This document shows positions 25,801 to 38,145 of a stretch of DNA of 64,000 nt, one piece after another (positions within the stretch are counted from its first letter, which is position 1; each line of letters begins with the position of its first letter). Source of the DNA: Neelides folsomi (taxonomy: Eukaryota > Arthropoda > Collembola > Neelipleona > Neelidae); the NCBI GenBank assembly GCA_034687125.1, contig JAQGBZ010000252.1, forward strand, positions 1 through 64,000, read 5' to 3'. Below the pieces are notes generated by a model, which saw only the letters and a list, made by a program, of their open reading frames with translations, was not told where the DNA came from and searched no databases. The translations under genes were made by a program, and so were the position numbers.

Positions 25801-26104
25801 AAGGCAGTCTCTGGAATTCCAACCCTCTCAGTTCCTGTTAGGGCGGGGAATAAAGGAGCGGATAGGGAAACCCGCCAGGTGGGTGAGGTTCATTCTGGGG
25901 GTACACGCATTGATTCCTTGCGTCTCAAGAGCCACTCACTCTCCAGCCCTCATCAGAGTCAGAAGTGAGAAGGGAACGCTGGTGGCTCTCTTCCGCCTCC
26001 GCCGCTACACAAACCACTTTCAACAAATATTACTCCACTGCTCCCATACTCATTCCACTCATTGTGAAAGTTCTCACCCCAATTGAAAAGATCAATTCCT
26101 CAGT
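19857..26104. other. Six-kilobase gene-free region
   Basis: No exon with recognisable protein similarity or convincing splice context was found on either strand. The first few hundred bases are the csw 3' UTR (AATAAA-type hexamer near 20065). The last 600 bp, from about 25500, is richer in GC and probably contains the ELOVL6 promoter and 5' UTR. The interior is AT-rich and may hold regulatory DNA or non-coding RNA that cannot be seen from sequence alone. Confidence 0.5.
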
Positions 26105-29100
26105 ATGGAAGTTCAGCGGGTGAAGGTAAAAAAGATTCCGTAGATTCTCTCTCCCAAATTACCTATTTTAAATTTTGGGAGGAATTGTTCTTAATTAATA
26201 ACTCTATATAATTTAGATGGGGACGGAGAACGGGAGTCTTTTTTCTGGCTTCTTCTCGGACTTTGATCGGTTCGAGAAGAGGGTTTGGATGGAGAGGAAT
26301 TGGACCGTGAGTCTTTATGGAGTCTCTGCCTACCTCCTTTTCATCTTCTTTGGACAAGAGTGGATGAAGAACCGAAAACCGTTTGACCTCCGTCGCGTCA
26401 TGGCAGTTTGGAATTTCATCTTAGCTGTTTTCTCCATTTCCGCCTGTCTCACCATCATCCCAGAGTTCATCCAAGTGTTGTCGAGCTCACAAGGCTTCCA
26501 TCGGACGGTCTGCGCTTCATGGTAAATCTCCTTGTCATTTTTTACCACATTAGAGAATGGTTCGGTGAGTGTTGGACAGCTCAAATGAGCTCCGCTCTGG
26601 GTGAAAGGACAAAACCGAAAGTTCACGTTCAAACCTCCAAGATAATGATGATGGAGGAAGTGGAATCTGTAAGAGATGGAATTGGCATATTTGCACCGTA
26701 TAGTTACACGACGATTACGATACAGATTATGAGAGGGAGATCTTTGAATGGACTTTGAGGGCAAGATGATGGGAGTGGGGCGAATTGGTGGGCGAAGCGC
26801 AACAGGAAGAGAATCTTATAGTTGTTGAAGAGAGACGCGGAAAGAGATTCTCTTCCCTACTCCACTTTATACATACACTCACAGTGTCACACACATTTAC
26901 ATAAGGAACGCGTGCGATTCTACTGGAAAAAGCTTAATTTCCCAATTAGACAAACAACTGTCCAATTTAGACTTTCTTACCCTTGAGACTTTTCTGATTT
27001 GCGACTCATTGAGGAATCGATGAATGGTTGGCCAATTGATCGATGTCATGATTGGAGAGATGTCCACTCGGGATCCCATTTCCCTCTCCAAGGCTCACTT
27101 TTTTCTTCGGGCCTCTTCGTATTAATAGTCGAGGAGGAAGTGGAGGGCTTAAATATTTGCCATTCTGTGCAAAAAGGGCCGAGGTCCTACTATCCTACTA
27201 CTACCTTCCTCTCGCGCCCCACATAAACTTCGAGTTTAGGAACTCGTGAACAAACCGGTTTAGAAATCGTAATTAATGACAAGTTCCCACTTCTCTTGAT
27301 GAATTATCGATGAAATTTAAACTGAAATATTTCCTCTCAATCTCCATTTTCTTTCGCACTTTAAGTGAAAATTTCGACGGCTTCTTGAATTGAGTTCTCA
27401 ATGGAATAATAGCAAATTATATAGTAGCACAAATAAAGTCATCTTCCATTGTGAGAGAAACGTGTGAATTTGACTTGTTGTCTTTTGAGGAAATCGGCAA
27501 TGAATTTCTTATCATGTTGAATAATACTTGTAGTGGGCGAAGGGTAATAGTATAATTACTATTAATTAGCTAAAATTATCTCTCAGTGACTCACAATCAG
27601 TTTCAAATCATTGAATATAACGACTAGCTACTATATGCAAATTTAAATAAATATATTATGCATTTTTATTAATTAAATATATTAATTATCTGTTAATTAT
27701 AAACACACTAGTTTCTCCTCTTTAGTAAAATTATGTATTTGTAGAAGTAGAAGTAAATTGCGTTGTAGTAGGTAAGTATTAGGTTTGCATTTTATTTTTT
27801 TGTTTTGTGTTAATTCCAAGTTTTCCCTCATGAATTCATCCAAAGTTAAATGTCAATTTTAATTAAAGAAGCGTAAGTAAATAGTGAAAAGTCTTAATGA
27901 TAATAATTCCAATTCTTTAAACACTTTCTTTCTAAGTGTTTCAACACAACTTGCAAACGTTTAATAATCGTGTTGTTCACAAGTAGAGCTAATTGGAGAT
28001 AGACTCACAATCAGTTAAGCATCAACACAGTTTACACTCTGAAAGTGAATGGGAAAAGATGTTCTTAAGAGCGTAAAGGTTTCTCACAGCTTTAGCTTGT
28101 TATAAGACTTTTCCTAATAATTACACGCTCTATTAATAAATAAACAACACACTTAAATCTGAAACGATATCTTTAATTTTCCACGTTAAATAAACTAAGG
28201 GTTAAATAAAACAAATTCGCCCATTTCATGTTCAATTCAGGTGCAGGGATCTTTCCATTGTTTTCGTTATTAAGAAATTCGCGAACAATTATTTGTGGCG
28301 AGTATTAATTGAGAGCTCTACTACGCGTGCAGTTTACGATTTCTTGAAAAGGTTAAATGAACATGATATTGAGGTTTGTACGAGTTTCCTTTACATGCAC
28401 CTTTTATTCTAGGAAGAAACCAATTAAAACCAATGCATTCAAGGAATGAGAGCTACGAGATTTTTTAGGGCTAAATGATAAACGTAGTTAATTACCAACT
28501 ACTCGCTCAAATCAGGATCACTGATGATGGCTTAATTTACTTTAAAAAATTGGAGAACAAAATTGTTTGTTTTAATTGGTATCTTTTTTCTTCCTTACAA
28601 TCCACCTCATTTGCATTTAATTTTTACGATTAGGACGCCAATTTGAGTTATGAATCACAAAAGTTTTCCCTTTAATCTTGGCAAGAACGAACTACTTATG
28701 TACGTGTCTTGATTATGTCGCAAAAGACCTCTTGTAATTTCCTATGTCCATCCTTGGAGTAATTTTTTTAACTTATCTCTCGTGCTACGTCTTATTATCT
28801 CTTGTTTCTTAAAACTTAAACTAACATTATTTTGTACAATCAAAGGAAAAAAAACTAACAGACGAAAAAAATGGTCCTTTGCCCAGTCCTAGCACAACAT
28901 TATTACATATTTTCATGTCATTTTGCAAATTCATCAATTTGGAAATTAACTTGATAAAGAGCTAAAAGACTTTTATTTTAAAATCTCAATTTCTCTTTTA
29001 TTACCTTATTTTAACTTTTAATGTTATTTTCATAAACTCTAATGTTTAACTTGAGTACTCACCTTTTAAATTCAATTTAGTTGCTATTAATAGGTACACG

Positions 29101-31201
29101 AGGGAATTTATTTTTAGGTGTCTCACGTTACCTGTACATTAAGATATTGACAATAATGTGTCTACTTTTTTAGATTATGAATTGTCTCTTAAAAGTCTCA
29201 AAAAAATAACCATTCATTCATCGTGCATAAAAGTGTCCTATAAAGTTAGGTCATAAAATAATGAAGGAAAGGAATTTACAACGAATTTAAGAATCATTGT
29301 TTGCAGTTATCAGATATAACATTTTGTTTGTATTTAAAAAACAAACACAATTAGAGGGTTATGAAATTCCAATCATTTACATTTAAATACAGTTTAAACA
29401 AATATTTTGTAATCACTACGAATTTTTACAAATATTTATTATCAGTTGAATGAACTAATTATTTTCATATGCATCACTATATGTAGAGTCATAGAATATA
29501 TGGACAGTCTCAAGTCTAGGTATTAATACTAATAGAAGACAAATAATTTTATTTTATTTTTATTGATGCTCTTATAAGCGCGAAGAAATTAATGAAATTA
29601 AATCATTTTTAGGAAAACTTAATATTTGTATAAGAACCAAAATGTAATAATACTTAAATGAAAACTAAAAGGAGTTATGAAATGTGTGATTTAATTAAGT
29701 GAAAGAAAGGAAGAGGAGTTGTGTCTAATAAAATGTTTAATTATGTGATATTTAGCGGTGAAATTAGCGACGCTTCAGTCTTTTGGGGATGGCTTTTCAC
29801 ACTCTCAAAAATGATGGAGCTCGGCGACACGGTGTTCATCATCTTAAGGAAACGAAAGCTTATCTTCTTGCACTGGTAAGTATTTCCATATAATACTTAT
29901 AAGATACAAAATCCTCTTCTCTGTCATTGCTCTGGAATAAATAGTTTAGAATTTTGAACTCAAGTACTTGAAAGTTTGGGGCTCACTAGTTAACTGTAAA
30001 TTTTAATAAAAGAGGTTCGACAACAGGATTTGTCTCAGACCGTGAGACCCAAAAGGTAAAGGGATCAAACCCTTCATTTCCAAAAATAGGAAATGTGGTA
30101 AATTGGATGAGCCGTTTAAAGTACCCAATCCTTTGTATTGGAGCAGTAAATACCAACACCAAGTTTGTGTACAGTGTTTGAAAAAGACTCAATGTTAGAA
30201 AGTTATTTGGATATTATTTGTGCAAGTGACAAATTTTGAGAAATGAGGGATTTTCTTCTCATTCAACCCAAATACCCAGAAAACTGTGTATTTTAAAACA
30301 AACTCATTATTTAATGTACCACTTGACTCAAGTGAGACATCAAAAGGAGATTTAAAATTCCCCATCTGTGATTTGGAAAGAGTTTAAATAATTAAAGGAG
30401 GAAATTGCATGGGGTGCTCAAGTTATTGTCTCTCTTGTTGATCTTAGGCGGTAGTTATTACTATTACTAGTTAGTAAGATGTTTAGTTAGAATACCTCCA
30501 TGCATTCAATTAGCAGAGATTTTCTATTTAATGCTATTTGTTTGACTTCCTACCTTCTGGTGATAATCGCCCATTGGCCCACTTCACTATTAAAAGTCAA
30601 AGCCGGTTTTAGACCCAAACAAGCCCTTTGCATATTGAGGTCACTAAACGCCTCTTGGGCCTCCGTTTCAGCATTGCCCTTCCAATTAGCAAGGGCTGAG
30701 CGGCGATGAAGATTAGAAATCCTTTCCTAGTATACAATATTATAGTATTCATTTATTCATAAGAGAAAGAGTTGTACAAAATGGAGGAGTCTTATTTAAC
30801 CGCATTAAATTGTGATGTCTTGCAGGTATCACCACATCACTGTCCTTCTCTACACTTGGTACTCCTACGCTGATCAAATCTCTCCCGCTCGTTGGTTCAT
30901 CGTGGTCAACTTCTTCATTCACTCTCTCATGTATACGTATTACGGGTTGAGAGCCATCGGAGTTTGGGTCCCGAAGCCGATCGCAATGTCGATAACGATT
31001 CTCCAGCTGAGCCAGATGGTCGTCGGAGTCATCGTGAACGGATACGCATACAGGGCGAAGGCCAAAGGACTCGAATGCGACGTCTCTTCCCACCATCTCC
31101 ATATGGGCCTGGCGATGTACGCTTCATACTTCCTTCTCTTTGCCCATTTCTTCTACAGGGCGTATTTCTCCCATCCGAAGAGGAAGCTGAAAAGCAATTA
31201 A
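26105..31201 (+). CDS. elovl6: ELOVL6-type very-long-chain fatty acid elongase
   Basis: Model: join(26105..26125, 26217..26521, 29756..29875, 30826..31201), 273 aa. ELO-family enzymes sit in the ER membrane and carry out the rate-limiting condensation of acyl-CoA with malonyl-CoA; the ELOVL6 class extends C12-C16 acyl chains. Features match this class: ERNW near the N-terminus, [16 protein letters not shown], the histidine box HWYHH (residues 148-152, split by the last intron), and MYTYYGLRA. The predicted layout is multi-pass. The C-terminus RKLKSN contains a KxKxx-type ER retrieval signal. The first coding exon, seven codons (MEVQRVK), joins in phase 0. If it is not used, translation would start at 26217 and give 266 aa, the usual family length. 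The two large introns are 3.2 kb and 950 bp. Confidence 0.95.
26522..29755 (+). other. Large elongase intron (3.2 kb)
   Basis: GTAAAT donor after the codon fragment TG and a TTTAG acceptor before CGGTGAAATT. A moderately GC-rich tract at 26550-27250 contains open frames on both strands, but none looks like a known protein. The rest is AT-rich. Confidence 0.55.
29876..30825 (+). other. Elongase intron interrupting the histidine box
   Basis: A phase 2 GT-AG intron of 950 bp that splits the Trp codon of HWYHH. No other coding content is seen. Confidence 0.6.
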
Positions 31202-32734
31202 AGCTAGTTAATAAATTTAAAAATTCCAAGTTTATATAAATATTATAAATATTACTTTGTAATTTAATTCCCCTGCTCTTAATCAATTATTATGTGTCTA
31301 CCAGACCAACCCACACACGCCCGACGGTTCCAAGCTCCGACCCTCCAAAGTCGACTATAATGTATTCTAATAGGTTAATTTAATCACTCGGTTCCTCGGG
31401 GAGGGAAATGGGCATCCGGAGACGGCTTTTACGTTTAAATAGTGTACTTATTGTTATTTGAAGACTTGTGATATAAATATGAGAGAAGGACTCGACTCAT
31501 CCCTGGACTCCGGAGAGGTATAACCTTCACTCCCATATATAATGCACCCGTTTGTAGGGATATCTAGTTATATTCGTTAGTTGTTGATGTTATACTAGAT
31601 TAATTTTCTATAAGAGCAAACACCTTAAATCCAAGTAACTTTTACTGTGGGCAATGGGAAGCGATTCCGCCTCAAAAATCCAAATCACTTTACAGAATGT
31701 ACTCCAATTTACAAATTATTTACTTCAATTCTCTCATTACTTTTTTAAGCCTCAATGTGACAAAAATACGAGTATGGAAATGTAATGTATGGTAATTATG
31801 TGTATGCGTTTCGTACTGTTATTGATATAAAGCCGTGAATACTTAGATATTATCTACTTACTTAAAAGTGTACATATGATCAATTGTAAATATTTCAAAA
31901 CAAGTGTGTTATTTCTACATGTATGAAATAAAATATGATAATATATTACAATGATACATTAAATGTGGATGATTCGGGTCTTCTGGTTCTTCAGTGGCCA
32001 ATTGAATAAAAGGAAGTTAATAAATAAGGGTTAACATATTTTTTGGAGTTTTTACTTGCGCCTCGGGAACCAACAACTTGGAATGGACGTCTCGTTTGTG
32101 GCATAAAACCTAATGTGCAAAACACAAGGGATTCCCTGACCTTCCCATGGATCTTTATCGACGTATAATCCCTCTTGACGTGAGTTGATCCGTTGATGGT
32201 GGTTCGGATGGATGACTTCATAAGGAATCAGGACGTGAAAGACAAAAAAGCAACCCTTTGCCCCTCAAAGATGCGAATGGAGATTGAAAGTATATATGTG
32301 TGGATTCGGCAGAGCGATTACAAACCACAGGAAACTCCCTTTTCAATCCCATAATCCTCAAATGTTCATAAACATGAGATACATGTTTAGAGTCAACGTG
32401 TATTTTGGGATTATGATATGAATCCATTCTTGAGAGATTTCTTTAATTGCACTATCTCTTTCAACCGAGGCAGTAGACCCACAATGCTGAAAGACGCAAA
32501 AAGTTTTTTTTCAACAATAAACCCAACCTTTAATAATACATGCACCTTCTATGATCCATCTCGAACCTCATAATATGATTACAAAGTACTATACTTATTG
32601 CCCCTTGTTTGAGCTAAACAATGTGGATTATATTGCTGCTTAAAAATCTTTTTTTATTCATTTTTTAAAGATAAATCTCAATCAAGACATTGACCGTCAA
32701 GCTCATGAATGCCATTGTTAAGGGATGTCTGAAT
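31202..32734. other. Gene-free stretch downstream of the elongase
   Basis: The left end is the elongase 3' UTR. No supported gene is seen on either strand. Short open frames between 31990 and 32430 have no codon or splice support. Confidence 0.4.
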
Positions 32735-33053
32735 TTAACCAAACATTACGGGAGGTTTCTTACCAGGTGCTTTTCCTACGAAAATACAATACAAAATATC
32801 ATAAAGAGAATCACAAGTAATTTTGTTGTTTGAATGTGTTAAGTATATAAATATTTTGATGTTGAAAATGATAAATGAATTTATGATTTGTATTATTACC
32901 ACTTTTTTGCATATCAATAAAATATTCATTGTCTTTTTCCATGAAATTGTCAACGGCTTCATCAAGTTCGTCTTGAGACGTTGCGGAGACTTGAAAAAAA
33001 TTGAAGACAAAAAAGATGCTTAGCATCGTGTAAATTATGAAGATCCACCTCAT
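32735..33053 (-). CDS. Small secreted peptide precursor, candidate amidated neuropeptide
   Basis: Two-exon minus-strand model: join(32735..32775, 32900..33053), 64 aa, phase 1 GT-AG intron. Residues 1-24 are a strong signal peptide (basic start MRW, then IFIIYTMLSIFFVFNFF and a cleavage-like VSA-TS). Residues 25-48 are acidic (DELDEAVDNFMEKDNE). The C-terminus is short, basic and Pro-containing: SGKAPGKKPPVMFG, directly followed by TAA. A terminal Gly after Phe is the usual donor for C-terminal amidation, and KK is a possible prohormone-convertase site, so a product such as PPVMF-amide or a longer form is conceivable. There is no internal cysteine. I do not recognise a known arthropod peptide family. 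Splicing is predicted only from signals and frame, so the second exon, which carries the peptide, is the weak point. Confidence 0.6.
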
Positions 33054-34460
33054 GGTTTTATGCTCAAATTATAGTGTGATTTAAATATTAAAACTTCAAA
33101 GGGAAAATTTAAGAATAAAATGAAGAATTTTATTCACAAATTCATTTTTATATTAAATAAAATAGTTTACATAAACAGCTTAAACACCTGCGAACGAGGA
33201 AAGTCAACACAAACTGAAAGATTTATGTTTTATGAAAAATATTATTGTATTTTTTGAAAGGAAGTGATAAAAATTTCAATACGTTAAGTAAGGTTATGAA
33301 ATTTTTGTTTTGGAAAAATAATCGACATATTGAATTTTTTTAACCGTTCCTACACAAAAAAACCCTTCAAGGTTTTGACTTTTATGGAACCATTCACGAA
33401 TGATGTTTTTATGTATAAAAGGATATTATTCCTTTAAGTGGATTTATCTATTTAGTTGGTGTATACCTACATGCGTATCTTTAACATAATTAGGCAAGTA
33501 TGGTCGAAAATCTAAAATTATTGTTGTATCATTTACATTATTATTCATTTGTTTCCGCAATTAAGTTTACTTTTCTTTGCAAGAGAAGAATAAAGACTCC
33601 ATAAAATAAAGTAACAATTTGAGGTTGATCAAGGAAAAATTAAATATACATTATTTTTGATATAACCATATTTATGTTTTTACTTAAAGTTAGATTTATA
33701 TTATATATGTATGTACGAGAATATGGAAATATAAACATTGCATATGATTATGAGACATGCAACACTCTATACTACTCTATAAGCAAACTACAAAATCGTA
33801 AAGTAATAAAATTTAAATACAGATAGTTTCAACATTGATGAAATGAATGATTAATATTTTGGCCGAAAAACACATTAATCATTTGAATTTATTTATTCAA
33901 ACTTTTGTTAAAGTGTTTAATTTAACTTCACTTAGAAGTTTTGCAAAGTGTATAAAAAACTGAAAACAATTTGCTCCAAGAGCTTCTAATGTATATGAGA
34001 TACGATACAATAAAATACTTATATTTTTCTGGGTATTTTACATAAATAATTTTCATTGTTATCATTTTTTTCATATAGGTAAAAGACAATTAATCTAGAA
34101 TTTCAGTCAATAAAGAAACATAAGACTTACTTTTAGAATAACAATATAGGGCAATTAAAAATAATCAATATGGAAAGAATTTAGCACTATCAGATCATAC
34201 CATACACACGATTCGCCGTAAAGTTCTCTCATAAATCGACAAACTTCGGAAGGTTGCAACCCTTGTGACCAATATACTCAAATTGTTGATCTCTGTTCTT
34301 CAAAAGAGTTAATAAGTAAACGATTTCTTGGAACTTCTGGTTTTGCGTGAATTTTAAGATACTCAAATAATTTAAAAAATTAATTGATTATTTTCCCTAT
34401 GTTTCCAATGTAAATTTGAATTTTGCATAAGACCAATAAGACACATAATTTGGTATGATC
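33054..34460. other. Gene-free AT-rich stretch
   Basis: No exon is recognised on either strand. The first part should contain the promoter of the minus-strand peptide gene. Confidence 0.4.
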
Positions 34461-34599
34461 TTGGACCCGGGATGACCGGAATTAGCAAATGGCGAATTTC
34501 TGTTATTTTTGTCGTTATCCGGACGAACATTCGCATTTCTAACGCTGCAAACGCACACTTTCCTGTAAATTCGCTAATTTTGGCTATCCCCAGTCCTGG
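34461..34599. repeat. Degraded transposon-like inverted repeat (possibly hAT-type)
   Basis: The left end (GGACCCGGGATGACCGGAAT) and the reverse complement of the right end (GGACTGGGGATAGCCAAAAT) match at about 18 of 25 bases, both followed by TTAGC. The outer form CAGGACTGGGG resembles hAT-family termini, but no clear 8-bp target duplication is seen. A non-autonomous relic is the likeliest reading. Confidence 0.35.
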
Positions 34600-34669
34600 T
34601 ATTTAAAATAATAAAAATTAAAGTAGTTATATAGGGTTTGGACCTTTTGGCTAATAAACATCGGAGGGA

Positions 34670-35604
34670 ATGAATTATTATCAAATTCTTGAAGTTGAAC
34701 AATGTGCAACTTTTGATGAAATCCGTAAGGCATATCGCACACTTTCCCTCAAATGCCACTCGGACAAAAATCAACACAATCAAAAAGAAGCCACAATGAC
34801 ATTTCAAAAAATATGTGAAGCACATAGAACAATTTCATGTCCAGAATCTCGAAATGATTTTGATATTGAGCTTGAGAGTGAAGATAATTACTGCAATTGA
34901 GTCGTTTGAAGAATCGAGAGGATCCAAAAAAGAAGAAAAATATCATTTCAACTAAAGAGACAATAAAAACCAGAAAGTCAAAGATTATTCTCACGGGTTC
35001 TGCGTGCTCAGTTTTGAAGCAATAAAAAAGATGTTTGATTTCCCAATTGTAAGACAAAATAGGATTTCGGACCCTGGGTTGAGTGAAAAGATGAAATCTC
35101 CAGGAATTGATGACATTTTTACACAGAGCGAAATTGTAGGAATGAAACTCTCATTTGTGAATGTGAAAGACTCAATTTTAATTAATTGTGACATTAAGGG
35201 ACATCTCTGATTGTATTTGTACGATCATCTCTGATTGTATTTTGGAGAATTGTGCTATTGACGGAGGGCGAATAACCAATTGCCGCTTTACATTTTGTTC
35301 AATTCACTCGACAGAAATCAAAGAGTCAGTTGCAAGCCAGTCCCTTTTATACTTTACTCAAGTTAATGATTCCGTCTTTATGCAATGTTCTCTTCTTGCT
35401 GGATCAAGATCTTTATTTCAAATGTCGGAAGTTCGAAGCGCTACTGTGAAATCGTGTACATTAAACAAATGCAGCGTGAAGTCTTCTGCTCTTGCAAAAT
35501 GCAAAATTTTTAATTCCAAGCTAAAAGACACAACTCAAACCAATTGTAATACTAACCAAAAACTCAAATATCCTCCTAAGACTCATACTGTACTCGCTGC
35601 ATAA
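34670..35604 (+). pseudogene. Broken J-domain protein gene
   Basis: An intronless stretch in three frames. Frame A (34670-34900) encodes a DnaJ-like N-terminus, MNYYQILEVEQCATFDEIRK followed by AYRTLSLKCHSDKN; the essential HPD motif reads HSD. Frame B continues with a Lys-rich linker, an in-frame TAA at 34953-34955, and then a stretch beginning SFEAIKKMFDFPIV. Frame C (35188-35604) encodes short repeats with spaced Cys/Ile (SDCILENCAIDGGRITNC) that suggest a beta-helix-like fold. So there are at least two frame changes, one stop and a lost J-domain catalytic motif. In frame C, a 24-bp unit is present twice in tandem (35203-35218 and 35227-35242 are identical). Lack of introns beside intron-rich neighbours suggests a retrocopy. 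A functional J protein is unlikely. Confidence 0.6.
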
Positions 35605-36192
35605 ATTCAATGTAAGAGAATAAAATTTCTAGTTTAGTTTATATGAGATTTAGCTTATTTTACTACATAAATTCATAATAGATTTAACATAAGCTCTTTA
35701 TTTATCCAGCGTTTTATCCTTGGTCATAATATACATAAGTTAATAATCGATGGATTGAAGATACCATATAGTAAGCCACTTATGATCTGTTGATTCGTCG
35801 ATCTGGAGTTTTGTGTTCATCATTTTATATCCCATCAATACAAAAAGGTTGATTAACGATGTTATGAGAGGCATTGGAGGAATTGGTCCACCAGTGTTTT
35901 TGCCACGTTTTCATTGAAATCTTTTTTACAATATGGATATGATGACCATTGAGATTTATGGAAAACGCGGAGAAATATAGATGAAAACTAGGGATTTTTA
36001 TAGATATTTTTGCATATTTTTTTGTTTTACGATAATTTTATAATGAATAAGCCAAATAATTTTTTAATGGAACCATTATGGTTGATAAATAAGATAATTT
36101 ACTTAAACAATAATAAACATTTACAGTGTTTCTATAAACTTTGCACAATATGAGTTGGTGAAAGGATACTTGTCAAGCATTGCTTGAGATGT
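35605..36192. other. Gene-free stretch
   Basis: AT-rich, no gene seen. It includes the 3' side of the minus-strand protease homologue. Confidence 0.4.
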
Positions 36193-37477
36193 TCAAATAG
36201 CGTATGTTGGTACGTGTTCTTCTATCGTGGGTTCATTAAGATTTTTACTCTTCTCTGGTTCAGTTTTTGAAATGATCCATCCTAGATATTTGTCAACTCT
36301 TGTGAAAATAGCTGGGAATCGATTGCATTCAACACCCCAACTAAGAATTCCAATTTGCTGATAAGTATTGTCAATCTTCATCATAAGTGGGCCACCAACA
36401 TCTCCCTAAAAACAATTTTAAAATCTTAAGTAAATTATACCACCTATTTTACAAATATCAGTAAAACAGCATTAAATCCTCCATAAAAGTCATTAATTTA
36501 ATTATGTATTTTTACCTTGCAAAGATCTTCCGAATCCTCAGATGTTGCTCCAGCACAGATAACATTATCTGTGATTCGAGCTGCCGTTTCGTTTCCGTAT
36601 TTCATATAAAGATCCGTACAGTTCTTGTTTGACCGAATGTTTAGCTCCATTTCGAAAACTTGTTGAGCATGAAAAATATCAGCAGTGAAAGATTTGAGAA
36701 CTCCTTTTGATTGAAGCGTTCCCCATCCAGCAAAAATGGCTTCAGCTCCTGGTCTTTGAAACGGAGGTGTGCTGGAATCGCCGTAAAGGCAAATTGGTTG
36801 AATGTAAGTCCCGAATTGAACTGGAGCATCAAGAACTAAGATCCCAACATCGTTTTTCTATACAAATACAAGAAATTCAAAAGTAGGTTTATTAATTTTA
36901 ATGTAAGACAATTTTTATCAGAGTTGAATTTAATAGTTTTTTAATATTTACTTTTGATTTGGAATATCCTCTATGTTTGAATGTCTTTTTAACTCCTCTA
37001 ATTTCAAAGTCACCATCAGGTACATCTTCTTCTCCCAAGTATACTCTCAAGGTTGTAATATCGTCAACTCTAAATCTATTTATTAATGACTGTGTAATTA
37101 TTGGGGTTTTAATTATCAAGTAATGTTTATTTGACATACTTTGTCAAACAATTAGCAGCTGTCAATATGTGAATGTTGTCAATGAGTGAACCAGAACAAA
37201 ATTGATTTTTTGAATTAATTATCGCCACCTAAAAAGGAAGTAAATTAACTTTAGCCATTAAAAGAAATTATTTTGTGTTTACCATCCAAGGGAATTTTCT
37301 GTTGAGCGAATGTGTGACATTTGTTGCAATTCCACTCCGGGTCAATTGGGTTGTCCCACAACTTAATGGATACGGATATTCATCAAATGCTAGAGCTTGC
37401 CGCGGCTCCCGATGAACTAAAGAACTCGGAAGTGAGAAAGCTAGAGGAAGAAAGAAGATCAACACTGCACGTTTCAT
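36193..37477 (-). CDS. Trypsin-like serine protease homologue, catalytically dead
   Basis: Five-exon minus-strand model: join(36193..36405, 36516..36857, 36952..37069, 37140..37228, 37283..37477), 318 aa from the Met at 37477; an upstream in-frame Met at 37504 would add nine residues. The signal peptide is RAVLIFFLPLAFSLPSS. The S1 fold is clear: FPWMVAI, CSGSLI, NDVGILVLD with catalytic Asp137, IQPICL, FAGWG, ICAG, DLCKGD, GGPL, GILSWG. The His site reads LTAANC (N91 in place of His), and the Ser site reads GDVGG (V251 in place of Ser). The usual R/IVGG activation site is also absent. The S1-pocket Asp (D245) remains. Such pseudoproteases in arthropods often serve as cofactors in immune or clotting cascades (family knowledge; the role here is inferred). 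Frames are intact, so it is not a decayed pseudogene. Confidence 0.9.
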
Positions 37478-37504
37478 TGCACCGAGATTTCGGAAAATGG
37501 TCAC

Positions 37505-38145
37505 TTGATGTGTCGTTTGCTACAGAGACTTTGAAAATGAGATGAACAGCTTTGTCTGCTTGAGCCACTAACTATTAAAGAGACAAACTTGTTTCCTCTC
37601 GTCTTCATTTAAATCCTCTCACGAATTTTGTTTTTTGATTAGAAGGTAAAACCGGAATTGACTTCTCCTTTCCCTTTCATACCTCATAAATCCTCAAAGT
37701 GCACCAGAGATTCAAATGCTAAAGAGAAAGTTTAAGCCGAAGAGCAACTTAAAGATATAATGAATGGCAAATGTCAATTTGGTCAATTTCCCAATTAAAT
37801 TATACAAATCTTGAATTCAATGTCTTTGTCTTGCAAAGTACCCACATTAGTACCAATCACAATAATTTATCTTTGTTTATCCTTGTATTTACTATATAGA
37901 AATTTTTAGGCATTTATGCGAATTTAAACGAATCTTCAAAATTAAATAATTCAGATGCTTTATTAGAATGAATTCTCTTCAAGTGTGTTTAATGATTTAA
38001 TATATGTAACAATTAATTATTATGAAATATAGTGATATGAGTACAAAGATTATTTTATTTTCACCTAATCAAATTATAATTATTATGTTAAAATGTAAAA
38101 TACTTATATTATTTTTAATAAATAGTTTTCTGTAGTCGCTTGCGG
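37505..38145. other. Spacer between two minus-strand secreted-protein genes
   Basis: No exon is recognised. It should contain the promoter of the protease homologue and the 3' UTR of the next gene. Confidence 0.4.

Noticed and set aside
25760-26086. 108-codon plus-strand open frame before the elongase
   Set aside because: No family similarity; more likely 5' UTR or promoter sequence.
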